A stretch of 64,000 nucleotides of DNA, taken from positions 1-64,000 of the forward strand of contig JADFYG010000030.1 in NCBI GenBank assembly GCA_015233155.1, written 5' to 3'. Positions 8,174 to 16,060 of this stretch are shown piece after piece. Under the pieces are notes generated by a model, which saw nothing but the letters and a program-made list of their open reading frames with translations, did not search any database and was not told the DNA's origin. Made by a program: the position numbers and the translations under genes. Source of the stretch: Candidatus Rifleibacteriota bacterium (lineage in GTDB: Bacteria; Muiribacteriota; Ozemobacteria; Ozemobacterales; Ozemobacteraceae). The first letter of the stretch is position 1; each line of letters begins with the position of its first letter.

Positions 8174-8809
8174 ATGCTTACATTTCCAAGACACCTTCTT
8201 ATAGAATCTCCGCGATCGCTGGAGGAATACGGCCCCTTCGCCCTTCGACTTCGAGGGCGGTTTTCCGGAATCATGTTTCGTTACGGAGAAGGAGTTGATC
8301 CGCTCCTGTTTGTCTCCGCGACACTCACCGCCGAACTCGGTTTTTCCCTTTATCTTCATCTCCGGGACATGAATCGCATTGCATTGAGTTCGGTATTACG
8401 TTCAGCTGCGGCCTTGAACATAAAACTGATCTTTCTTGGCGAACCTTTGCTAATACCGGGCGTAGAGCCGATTGGATTTTCTGATTCGATTGCCTTTCTA
8501 TCTTTTGCCCGCTCAATTGTCAGCCAGGACATCGTTTTCGGAGCATCAAACCTTTTAGCGAACGAACCGGATCGAAGGCTTTTATTGCGGCAATCAGAGT
8601 CTGGAATGCGCATATTCGCGGTTCCGCCGCATGCCGTTGCTTCCGAATGCTTACGACGCCCGGCAAGTGAGATCTGGAATCGATTGCGACCAACCGATGG
8701 TATTACGGTAAAATCATGCGCTGACGCACCCATTCTTGTCGATTTCGCAGATCTCGGCAATATTTCATACGATGAAATAGAAGGTCGCCTCCAGGAAATG
8801 TCATTATAA
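8174..8809 (+). CDS. MetF-like methylenetetrahydrofolate reductase, shortened
   Basis: A 211-residue protein with the MetF TIM-barrel signature H-L-R-D-M-N-R-I-A-L-S-S (residues ~62-73), followed by the A-A-L-N-I-K-L-I-F-L-G-E strand that in MetF ends with the flavin-contacting turn. MetF proteins are usually near 290 residues, so part of the barrel is missing or diverged and the usual N-terminal S-x-E-x-x-P motif is not evident. The role as methyl-folate producer is inferred from this resemblance and from the MetV-like neighbour 33 bases upstream. Its stop overlaps the next start (TAATG). Confidence 0.55.
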   Translation: MLTFPRHLLIESPRSLEEYGPFALRLRGRFSGIMFRYGEGVDPLLFVSATLTAELGFSLYLHLRDMNRIALSSVLRSAAALNIKLIFLGEPLLIPGVEPIGFSDSIAFLSFARSIVSQDIVFGASNLLANEPDRRLLLRQSESGMRIFAVPPHAVASECLRRPASEIWNRLRPTDGITVKSCADAPILVDFADLGNISYDEIEGRLQEMSL

Positions 8810-10719
8810 TGCCCCGACCAGAAGCCTCACCTACCCTTTCACCGTTTGATCCGGTACCAGGTCGTCGACTGATCGTCACGGGTGCGGGAGCGGCGGCACG
8901 AGGAGCTTTTGAAGCCGGAATCGGCCTTGTGACAACGTATCCAGGTTCCCCCATTACGGAAACCTTCGAGATCCTTGCTTCTTCTGAGAATACCGCGCGC
9001 CCGATCTGCAGCCTTTCGCTCAACGAGCATGTCGCATTTCACAAAGCGATGGGCTTCTCGCTGGCGGGCGGCCGCTCGCTCATCACAATGAAACATGTCG
9101 GCTTCAACGTCGCGGCGGACCCCGCGCATTACATCGGATACACGGGTGTAAAAGGCGGTATGGTAATTCTTGTTGGCACCGATCCGGGAGCACAATGTTC
9201 GACCGGGGAGTATGATTTTCGTTTTTATGCTCTGCACACTCATCTTCCACTTGTCGAACCGACATCCGGACAACAGATCCTCGACTGCATGCGACACGCA
9301 TTCGAGTGGTCCGAGGCCGATGGAGTTCCTTACGTGATAGCGGTTCCGGCCGGCGCCTGTTACGGAATAGAGGGCGTCGTCACCGGTATGATCGAGCCCA
9401 AACATGCCGGAACGAGCTTTACCGAAAGTAAAACTCTGACGAACGTTGGAAGACGAGCCGTAGAGAATCATCGCAAACTTCTCGAGCGCCTGGAAAAGAT
9501 CAGACGCGAGGCAGAAATACGCAATCTTGTACAGGTTTTCGGCAATGGCAGAGAAGCGCTGATCATCACCAGCGGCATCCACCTTTCCCGCGTTCGCGAG
9601 GCTGCTAATATTCTTGGAATTGCGGAACGCCTGCGAATCTTCTGCTCCACTGTCACCCATCCTTTCCCCACGGATCTGTTGAAAACACATGTTGAAGCCT
9701 GCTCCCGATTGATTTTCGTGGAGGATCTCGGCGGATTTCTCGAAACGGTAATTTCACGTTATCTGCTCTCCCTTACAAGATCACCCCATGTTCAAGGCAA
9801 GGATCTGTTTCCCGCATACGGCAATCTCGATCTCGACATGATAATGAAGGGCCTTGCCAACGCGTTTTCCGTCAACATTCGTAAATCATGTGATGAATCG
9901 CATACGGAGACTGCGGGTATTACAGCTGTTCCTGATATTTCAAAAATTCCGGAGATTCCCGAACGGGAAGGCACGTTTTGTCCCGGTTGTGGTTATCGCG
10001 GCTTCTTTCACATACTGACCGAATTTCTCGGTCCGGACGACATAATGGGCGGTGACATCGGCTGTTCCAGCCTTCCGCCCCATTTTTCGTCCTGGCTTAC
10101 CTGCATGAACAGCGGGACCGCAATTGCCGCGGGTGTCTCACTGGCGCTTGCCGGACGCCGGCAGATCGTATCGATGATCGGCGACTCGACGCTGCTGCAC
10201 AGCGGACTTCAGACTCTCATCGAAGCGGCGGCGGATGATTCCGACCAGGTGTGTTTCATCTTATACAATCACTGGACAGCAATGACGGGCCATCAGGCGA
10301 CTCCAGCCACGCCGCGAACCGCGGAAGGGGTTTCCCGGCCGCACATCGATATAAAGTCTTTGCTGACCGTGCTCGGCGTAAAACGTTTTGATACTATCGA
10401 TCCCTGGCGCATATCCGGTCTGCGAGTTCTACTGAAACGGGTTTTGCATGAGCGTGGATTTCGCGTCGTCATCGTCGAACGCGAATGTACATTGCTCTCC
10501 AACAGACGACGTCCCGCATCAGGATGGCATCGCACGTATCGCCTTGAACCGGAACGCTGCCATGAGTGCGGGATGTGTTATGAGCGGCTGAGTTGTCCGG
10601 CAATCGTCAAGAATGCCGATGGAGTCCTGGCAATCGAAAACGGATTGTGCGCTCATTGCGGCGTCTGCGAGCAGATTTGTCCTAACGGAGCGATTCAGGA
10701 GATTCAGATTCGAAAATGA
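8809..10719 (+). CDS. iorA: indolepyruvate:ferredoxin oxidoreductase alpha-like subunit
   Basis: A 636-residue TPP-dependent 2-oxoacid:ferredoxin oxidoreductase large subunit. The N-terminal pyrimidine-binding domain has Y-P-G-S-P-I-T-E and an N-E-H-V-A glutamate region. The TPP/Mg motif G-D-S-T-L-L-H-S-G starts at about residue 458 and is followed by the IorA hallmark T-A-M-T-G-H-Q. The C-terminus carries two [4Fe-4S] motifs (Cys584-X2-C-X2-C-X5-C-P and C-A-H-C-G-V-C-E-Q-I-C-P). Known relatives oxidatively decarboxylate aryl pyruvates and reduce ferredoxin. In this operon it may feed electrons to the downstream HgcB-type ferredoxin domain; that is inference. Start and stop both overlap neighbours. 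Confidence 0.85.
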   Translation: MPRPEASPTLSPFDPVPGRRLIVTGAGAAARGAFEAGIGLVTTYPGSPITETFEILASSENTARPICSLSLNEHVAFHKAMGFSLAGGRSLITMKHVGFNVAADPAHYIGYTGVKGGMVILVGTDPGAQCSTGEYDFRFYALHTHLPLVEPTSGQQILDCMRHAFEWSEADGVPYVIAVPAGACYGIEGVVTGMIEPKHAGTSFTESKTLTNVGRRAVENHRKLLERLEKIRREAEIRNLVQVFGNGREALIITSGIHLSRVREAANILGIAERLRIFCSTVTHPFPTDLLKTHVEACSRLIFVEDLGGFLETVISRYLLSLTRSPHVQGKDLFPAYGNLDLDMIMKGLANAFSVNIRKSCDESHTETAGITAVPDISKIPEIPEREGTFCPGCGYRGFFHILTEFLGPDDIMGGDIGCSSLPPHFSSWLTCMNSGTAIAAGVSLALAGRRQIVSMIGDSTLLHSGLQTLIEAAADDSDQVCFILYNHWTAMTGHQATPATPRTAEGVSRPHIDIKSLLTVLGVKRFDTIDPWRISGLRVLLKRVLHERGFRVVIVERECTLLSNRRRPASGWHRTYRLEPERCHECGMCYERLSCPAIVKNADGVLAIENGLCAHCGVCEQICPNGAIQEIQIRK

Positions 10720-11324
10720 TTTTCAACGTCGTCATAACCGGGATCGGTGGCCAAGGCGTTATCACCGCGGCGGGATTGCTTCGTTTCGCGGCGATAACGG
10801 CCGGATATCGCCTGACTGGCGCGGATAACCGCGGCGGTGCCCAGCGTCTCGGCCATGTTTCGGCCGTTATACGCATCACCGATGATGACTGCGAAATACG
10901 CCCTCTCGCCCCGGAAATCCCCAAACAGAACTGTGATTTGCTGATCAGCCTCGAAGCTTCTGAAGGCTTGCGCTTTGCGGATTTGATCAATCCAGGCGGA
11001 ACCATCGTCATGAACCGCCGGATCACGATTCCAACCAATATCCGTCGCGCGCGGCTTCCCTACCCTACTCTCGCGCAATGCCTCATCGCCTATGAGGCTC
11101 TTGTCAGCGGAGGGGGCAGAACATCCAAAGTTATTGAACTCGACGCAGATGGTATGGCAAGCGACGCTTTTCGGAAGCCGATCCTGGGCAATCTGATTGC
11201 GCTCGGGGCCGGCCTGTCCCGTAGCGCTCCTCCGGGTATAGTTGAGCGACTGACGTCGCGTCTCAGCGAAGAGGAACGTGCCGCTTTCGATCTGGGATTC
11301 AGCAAGCAAGGGACATTAACATGA
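10716..11324 (+). CDS. iorB: indolepyruvate:ferredoxin oxidoreductase beta-like subunit
   Basis: A 202-residue gamma-type domain of 2-oxoacid oxidoreductases. It opens with V-V-I-T-G-I-G-G-Q-G-V and has the R-G-G-A-Q-R-L-G-H-V loop and the L-L-I-S-L-E-A-S-E motif of IorB. It forms the heterodimer with IorA and is expected to bind CoA or substrate at the interface. The ATG overlaps the iorA stop by four bases and its own stop overlaps the methyltransferase start, showing translational coupling throughout. Confidence 0.85.
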   Translation: MIFNVVITGIGGQGVITAAGLLRFAAITAGYRLTGADNRGGAQRLGHVSAVIRITDDDCEIRPLAPEIPKQNCDLLISLEASEGLRFADLINPGGTIVMNRRITIPTNIRRARLPYPTLAQCLIAYEALVSGGGRTSKVIELDADGMASDAFRKPILGNLIALGAGLSRSAPPGIVERLTSRLSEEERAAFDLGFSKQGTLT

Positions 11325-11992
11325 TCATTTACGGTCTGATGAAATTTATCGAGCAGATTCCCTCACGATACGACCGGATGATCGGTTTTTTGACATTCGG
11401 CGGCCATCGGTCGGCGCGACGAAGAATGCTGGCCCGCGTAAAACCGGGTGTCCGGGTTCTCGATATAGGTTGCGGCACCGGGAAATTTCTTCTCGAAGCC
11501 GCCAGGCACGGCGCAATCTGCACCGGCGTCGATGCATCCCGTTCGATGCTGGCCGTGTTTCGCGAAAAACTGGCTTCCGAACCTGATGACATTGCCAGCC
11601 GGGTAACACTTCTTAACCATAGTGCAACGCTTCTTGAAAAAAGTTTTGCCGGAGAAACATTCGATATTATCACCGCATCCCTCATGCTCGGCGAACTGCC
11701 GCCATTAGTGTTGACAGCTGTTTTAGGGCAGATCCCGCAAATTCTTGCTCCGGGCGGAAGTCTGCTGATCGCGGACGAACTCTGGCCAAAAGATCAGTGG
11801 CGAAGTATGCTGTATTCATTCATTATGGCCGTCACATTCATTCCGAATTTCATTCTGACCAGAACCATGATTCGCCCGGTTAAAGGGCTCGAAGAGAGGC
11901 TTTCTGAGGCTGGTTTCGAAGTCATGAGCAGACGCGATTTTGCATTCGGTGTTGTCTCTCTGATTGAAGCCGTCGCAAAAAAGACAACATGA
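11321..11992 (+). CDS. class I SAM-dependent methyltransferase associated with a corrinoid protein
   Basis: A 223-residue Rossmann-fold methyltransferase. Motif I is V-L-D-I-G-C-G-T-G-K-F, the acidic residue of motif II is in C-T-G-V-D-A-S, and L-A-P-G-G-S-L-L-I-A-D-E marks motif post-III. A hydrophobic stretch (M-A-V-T-F-I-P-N-F-I-L) near residue 165 suggests membrane contact. I recall methyltransferases of this kind being annotated as corrinoid-protein-associated (CpaM) beside HgcA-like genes, but could not check this. It may load the corrinoid from SAM or modify an operon product. It overlaps both neighbours by four bases. Confidence 0.7.
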   Translation: MIIYGLMKFIEQIPSRYDRMIGFLTFGGHRSARRRMLARVKPGVRVLDIGCGTGKFLLEAARHGAICTGVDASRSMLAVFREKLASEPDDIASRVTLLNHSATLLEKSFAGETFDIITASLMLGELPPLVLTAVLGQIPQILAPGGSLLIADELWPKDQWRSMLYSFIMAVTFIPNFILTRTMIRPVKGLEERLSEAGFEVMSRRDFAFGVVSLIEAVAKKTT

Positions 11993-13071
11993 AACAAAGT
12001 CCGCTGCATATCCGATTATACTGGTTGTTGCACCGGTACAATCCGTTTCGCGCGGAAGTCGGCCTGCGCGCGATCGGAAACCCCACCCCGGATGCGCCGG
12101 TGCTGGTTTCGGGCAATTATGCCCCCGTCGTGGAAGAGTTGGAGCAGGTTTTGAATGGCTTCGACGTCTGGCTGCTTGTAGTCGATTCCGCCGGAATCAA
12201 TGTCTGGTGCGCCGCCGGAGTCGGGGATTTCAGCGAACACAAGATAATAGACACACTTGTCGCAACACGTATTTCAGAAAAAGTCACGACCCGGAGGTTG
12301 ATCATCTCGCCTCTGGCGGCTGTCGGCATCGACCGCGACCGTCTTCGTCGCGACGGAGGTTTCGACGTAATCTGGGGGCCTGCGCACCTCGACGATCTGC
12401 CGGCATTCCTTCGCGGCGGCGGAACAACGCGCACTCCGCAAATGCGCCTCGCGCGTTTCCCGCTTCGGGATCGGTTTCAGCAGGCGATCGGAATCATGGG
12501 AGTTTTCGCGTTTTCCCTGCTGTTGATTCCATGGCACCGTCGTGAGGCGCTATGGTTCTACGCATCAATCGCTCACGCGGTGTTCGGTACAATGCTGGGC
12601 TACGAGCTGCTTCCGGCAAAATATCCGGCCAATAAAACCATGCTGCTGGCAGCCGCACAGGCCGCCATTCTTTTGATCACACGCCCGAATCACGGGATGC
12701 CCCTGCGTCGACGTCTTTTCATAGGCTTTGCAGCGCATCTTCTGATAGCTTTCGATATGATCGGTTCAACCCCTTTTTATAAGACTACTATCGCTCACTG
12801 GCTTTCGACGGGTAATAACGAGTCGCTTTTTCAGCCGAATCTCGGAGATAAATGCAATTCCTGCGGCCGCTGTATCGAAGTATGCCCCAAAGGTTTGTTT
12901 TCACGGGCAGGGGAAGACTCCCGACGTGTGGTGATCGATCACTCGAAGGGTTGTTGCGAATGCCTTGCATGCATTAAACAGTGCCCCCGGGAGGCGATTG
13001 ATAACATCGGCCGCGGCTGGAAAGACGACATAAAAAGCCTGGACACCGTGTCCAGATTCCGCCCGGCATGA
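11989..13071 (+). CDS. hgcAB: fused HgcA-HgcB-like corrinoid/ferredoxin membrane protein
   Basis: A 360-residue single-chain version of the two mercury-methylation proteins. Residues 29-44 read I-G-N-P-T-P-D-A-P-V-L-V-S-G-N-Y, as in HgcA. Residues 71-77 are the cap-helix motif N-V-W-C-A-A-G with Cys74, the residue that ligates cobalt in HgcA. Canonical HgcA then has Lys; here it is Val78. Residues ~165-265 hold four or five membrane helices. Residues 289-299 and 322-332 are two C-X2-C-X2-C-X3-C ferredoxin motifs, as in HgcB; the second begins C-C. HgcA methylates Hg(II) from a methyl-corrinoid re-reduced by HgcB. Fused forms are known in some thermophiles, and a fused Pyrococcus version has been reported not to methylate mercury. 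The native role of HgcAB is unknown. Last gene of the operon. Confidence 0.85.
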   Translation: MKQSPLHIRLYWLLHRYNPFRAEVGLRAIGNPTPDAPVLVSGNYAPVVEELEQVLNGFDVWLLVVDSAGINVWCAAGVGDFSEHKIIDTLVATRISEKVTTRRLIISPLAAVGIDRDRLRRDGGFDVIWGPAHLDDLPAFLRGGGTTRTPQMRLARFPLRDRFQQAIGIMGVFAFSLLLIPWHRREALWFYASIAHAVFGTMLGYELLPAKYPANKTMLLAAAQAAILLITRPNHGMPLRRRLFIGFAAHLLIAFDMIGSTPFYKTTIAHWLSTGNNESLFQPNLGDKCNSCGRCIEVCPKGLFSRAGEDSRRVVIDHSKGCCECLACIKQCPREAIDNIGRGWKDDIKSLDTVSRFRPA

Positions 13072-13099
13072 GATATAAAGACGCATTGAATTTTGATCT

Positions 13100-13127
13100 A
13101 GCGGGCGGGTTTGAAACCCGCCCCTAC
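13100..13127. repeat. palindromic repeat, copy 1
   Basis: A perfect palindrome-like element, GGGCGGGTTTGAAACCCGCCC, at 13103-13123. It is followed by CTAC and sits 30 bases after the HgcAB stop. Related copies lie at 45339 and 59824. There is no T-run, so a terminator role is uncertain. Confidence 0.8.
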
Positions 13128-13189
13128 GTGAAATTGTCTACACATTGCGAGCAAATTTCCATGCGCTTTTGTATTAATCGGAGAAAACT

Positions 13190-14887
13190 ATGCGAGCTTA
13201 CGTAATCCCGACAAACACCATTCTGATTCCCTTCGGCGACCCGGTCGGCGAAACCCTGGTTCTCGACCGCCCTCTGCGGGAGGTCCAGGAGGATGCTCTG
13301 CGCACCGCTGGTTTAGAGCCGATCTTCGATAAATCTATCGCAGAAATTATTGCCAGTCGCTCTTTTTCGGGCAACTCAACTGCGGGAAACTCTACGGGAG
13401 TTCCAGAACCGGCCATAGTCCTTCATGATACGTTGTTCTTCACTCCGCGCCTGTTGTCGGACTTTATCGAACATGCACGCCGCGCGCATACGGATGGCAC
13501 AATCAAGCCGTGCACAAGCCATTGTACCCCCGATGAATGTATGAATACTGGTGGGGCGCGACCGCCGGGCGCGCCGGGGCAAGCTTCGGCGGGCCCAGTG
13601 GTCCCACCCTACCTGAAGATGCCACGTAATTCAAGTTTTCAAGAATCCGATCCGCATTTAAATGGAGCCGGCCACGGTTTGCCTTGCCCAATGCGCCTCT
13701 GGATGAAAAAAGGATTGTTTACACGGCTTTTAGCGGTTCTTCAGGAACAAGGCGAAGACGAAGATGCCGTTTCATTGCCTCTTTGGTATCTTCCGGCCGG
13801 TTGTTCCATGAGTGATCCGGCAATGTTTTCGACGAAATCCCGCAAAGACTCGGAGAAAAATTCATCGACAAAACATCCGGGTGAACATGAGACACCCGGT
13901 TCTACAGCAGTCTCGAATGATGAATCCAGACTCGTGATTGACGTAGACGAGGAAAGTTACGCCGGAAATTTCCCCGAGCACATGATAAAAAAGGAGGGCT
14001 ATCGCTTCGGAGTCACGTCGCGTCCGGCAATGGCCATCACAAATCCCTTGCACCTTGCACTGGCGAATATGGCGGCAAACTTCGCCCGCCTCGCCGAATT
14101 GAAAAAAATGTCCTGGCCGCAAAAAATATTTACATTGATCAGGGCGCGTTCGATAAACAAGTTTCGTATATTGGCAACTGTTTCGCGCATACATCCGGAA
14201 GCCGAAGTACATCCGACGGCGGTCATCGAAGGCAGCATAATAGAAAAAGGCGCTAAAATCGGAGCACATGCTGTGGTAAGATTCTCTTATGTCGGACAAA
14301 ATGCATTCATTGACGATCAGGCGGGAATCAAATTCAGTGTGGTTGGGAATGGCGCGTATATCGCCAACAATTGTGTTCTGTTCTTCACCACTGTTTATCC
14401 TCGGGCATTTCTCATCAGCGGGCCGTATCAGTTTTCATTGTTCGGATACGATTCGGCAATGATGAACGCCATTCCGAGCGATTACAGACTCGATGGGGAG
14501 TCGATCACAATCCGCACCACACGCGGAGTAGTCTCGACCGGCCTGAAGTTCGTCGGCTCGGTTATAGGTCACAGAACCAAGATCGCCGCAGGTGTTATAG
14601 TGGCGCCTGGTCGTATGATTCCAAATGACATTCAAATTCTTCCCGATCCGGCAAGAGTGCTGTCATCTGTTCCGGATGACATCCCCATTAATACTCCTCT
14701 GTTCTTGATAAGCGGGAAACTGGTTCCTGCCCATGCCCAGACAGCACGCCCATCCTCCAGTGCCGTCACATCGCAAGCCAACAACCCATCAAAGGAGACA
14801 CACCGTAATGAACGCGGACATCTTCGCCAAGGTCCAGGACGCCTTTCAAGAGGCTCTCGGCATCCCCAGGGAAAGAATAACATTTGA
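13190..14887 (+). CDS. left-handed beta-helix (hexapeptide) protein of an acyl-carrier gene set
   Basis: 565 residues. The N-terminal 100 residues (I-P-T-N-T-I-L-I-P-F-G-D, then L-V-L-D-R-P-L-R-E-V) recall nucleotidyl-sugar enzymes without a full motif. A variable, repeat-bearing region follows. Residues ~340-500 form hexapeptide turns (V-H-P-T-A-V-I-E-G-S-I-I, I-G-A-H-A-V-V-R) typical of acyl- or acetyltransferases. A conserved-looking block, N-P-L-H-L-A-L-A-N-M-A-A-N-F, precedes the helix. GGAGA lies seven bases ahead of the ATG. A GC-rich genomic repeat is read in frame at residues ~121-142. The last 26 codons overlap the ACP gene by 80 bases. The substrate is unknown; the ACP and ketoreductase downstream suggest an acylated product. 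Confidence 0.6.
   Translation: MRAYVIPTNTILIPFGDPVGETLVLDRPLREVQEDALRTAGLEPIFDKSIAEIIASRSFSGNSTAGNSTGVPEPAIVLHDTLFFTPRLLSDFIEHARRAHTDGTIKPCTSHCTPDECMNTGGARPPGAPGQASAGPVVPPYLKMPRNSSFQESDPHLNGAGHGLPCPMRLWMKKGLFTRLLAVLQEQGEDEDAVSLPLWYLPAGCSMSDPAMFSTKSRKDSEKNSSTKHPGEHETPGSTAVSNDESRLVIDVDEESYAGNFPEHMIKKEGYRFGVTSRPAMAITNPLHLALANMAANFARLAELKKMSWPQKIFTLIRARSINKFRILATVSRIHPEAEVHPTAVIEGSIIEKGAKIGAHAVVRFSYVGQNAFIDDQAGIKFSVVGNGAYIANNCVLFFTTVYPRAFLISGPYQFSLFGYDSAMMNAIPSDYRLDGESITIRTTRGVVSTGLKFVGSVIGHRTKIAAGVIVAPGRMIPNDIQILPDPARVLSSVPDDIPINTPLFLISGKLVPAHAQTARPSSSAVTSQANNPSKETHRNERGHLRQGPGRLSRGSRHPQGKNNI
13550..13613. repeat. GC-rich REP/MITE-like element, copy A (inside a gene)
   Basis: A 64-base inverted-repeat element with ends GGTGGGGCGCGACC and GGTCCCACCCTACC. 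It matches copies B (37010), C (38693) and D (41229). Here it lies inside the beta-helix gene and is translated as a Gly/Ala/Pro-rich loop without breaking the frame. Confidence 0.8.
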
Positions 14888-15209
14888 CGCAAACATCATA
14901 GACGATCTGGGCAGCGACTCGCTTGATCTGCTTGATATTCTCTTTGCCCTCGAAGAGAAGTTCGGCATTAAAATCAAGCGTGGACAGATCGAAGCCATGG
15001 CACGCGAAGGGATTCCGGACGGAGAGTTCGAAAAGGAAGGTTGTCTGACAGCCAAAGGTGCGGAACGTCTTCGTCAAATCCTCTCCGATGCGGATCCCCA
15101 AAAAATCGTTGACGGAATGCCTGTTTCACGTATTCCTTACCTGTTCACGGTCGGCACATTCTATCGTCTCGTCGAGCACAAACTTGCCGAGAAGGCTTCA
15201 AATTCTTAA
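14808..15209 (+). CDS. acyl carrier protein with C-terminal extension
   Basis: A 133-residue carrier protein. The phosphopantetheine site is D-D-L-G-S-D-S-L-D with Ser38, followed by the helix L-D-I-L-F-A-L-E-E-K-F-G-I-K-I. Normal ACPs are about 80 residues. This one has about 50 more (from G-C-L-T-A-K-G to the end) that include a helix ending in T-V-G-T-F-Y-R-L-V, a region some specialised ACPs use for partner docking. AAAGGAG precedes the ATG. It begins inside the previous gene and is followed ten bases later by a ketoreductase, so it probably tethers the intermediates of this pathway. Confidence 0.85.
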   Translation: MNADIFAKVQDAFQEALGIPRERITFDANIIDDLGSDSLDLLDILFALEEKFGIKIKRGQIEAMAREGIPDGEFEKEGCLTAKGAERLRQILSDADPQKIVDGMPVSRIPYLFTVGTFYRLVEHKLAEKASNS

Positions 15210-15219
15210 GGAATATTTC

Positions 15220-15969
15220 ATGGACGTAAAACTCGAAGGGAAAAAAGTTCTGATCACCGGTGGAACGCGCGGCATCGGGCGGGCCATAGCCGTTGCATTC
15301 GCGGAGGCCGGAGCGGATCTGGTCATCAATTTTGCTTCGAATCAGGATGCGGCTTCTGAGACATATTCACTACTCTCAAAATATGGCAGATTTATCAGGA
15401 TGATAAAGGGCGACGCTTCAAATCCGGAGTTCGGAGCTGATCTGGTTCAGCAAGGCATCGACAGTCTTGGTCATATCGACATCCTCGTAAACAACGCGGG
15501 AGTAAGCCACAATACTCCTTTCCTAATGCTCGAACCCGAAGAGTGGAAGCGTGCTGTCGATGTAAATGTGAACACCCTTTTTTCGATTACGCAACCAGTC
15601 CTGAAACACATGATCTCAAAAAAAATAGCCGGACGGGTATTGAATCTTACGTCCCTGTGCGGAGTAAGGCCGGTTGCGGCAGTGCCGGTACATTACGCTG
15701 CTACCAAGGCGGCAATCACTGGTTTCACTTATACGCTCGCCAAGGAAGTCGGTCGTTACGGAATCACAGTGAATGCGATCGCGCCGGGTCTTATAGAAAC
15801 CGCTTTTTCGGTTAACCTTCCGGAGACAAGAAAGGAAGATTTTAATAGATTCTGCCCGCTCGGCCGCATTGGCAAGCCGGAAGAAGTTGCACATCTCGCT
15901 GTTTTCATGGTCTCTGATCTCAATTCGTATATGACGGGTGAAACCGTGATTGTCAGCGGCGGTCTATAA
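15220..15969 (+). CDS. 3-oxoacyl-ACP reductase (FabG-like SDR)
   Basis: A 249-residue short-chain dehydrogenase. It has the nucleotide-binding T-G-G-T-R-G-I-G-R motif near residue 13, N-N-A-G at about 90, and the catalytic Ser in N-L-T-S-L-C-G with Y-A-A-T-K. The end G-E-T-V-I-V-S-G-G-L is typical of FabG. The start is placed at the ATG at 15220, with AAGGA overlapping the ACP stop; an upstream in-frame Met would run back through the ACP gene. It very likely reduces 3-ketoacyl chains carried by the adjacent ACP. Confidence 0.85.
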   Translation: MDVKLEGKKVLITGGTRGIGRAIAVAFAEAGADLVINFASNQDAASETYSLLSKYGRFIRMIKGDASNPEFGADLVQQGIDSLGHIDILVNNAGVSHNTPFLMLEPEEWKRAVDVNVNTLFSITQPVLKHMISKKIAGRVLNLTSLCGVRPVAAVPVHYAATKAAITGFTYTLAKEVGRYGITVNAIAPGLIETAFSVNLPETRKEDFNRFCPLGRIGKPEEVAHLAVFMVSDLNSYMTGETVIVSGGL

Positions 15970-16019
15970 CGAAATCCGTTATATATGAACTTTAACTGCC
16001 AGGAAAGACAAAGAAAAAT

Positions 16020-16060
16020 TAACCACGGATGAACACGGATGAACACAGATAAAGACGGAC
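16020..16060. repeat. interspersed direct-repeat element, copy 1
   Basis: AACCACGGATGAACACGGATGAACACAGATAAAG contains tandem GATGAACAC units. The same core recurs at about 21131 and, shortened, at 54187. The element supplies the start codon chosen for the VOC gene. Confidence 0.7.
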
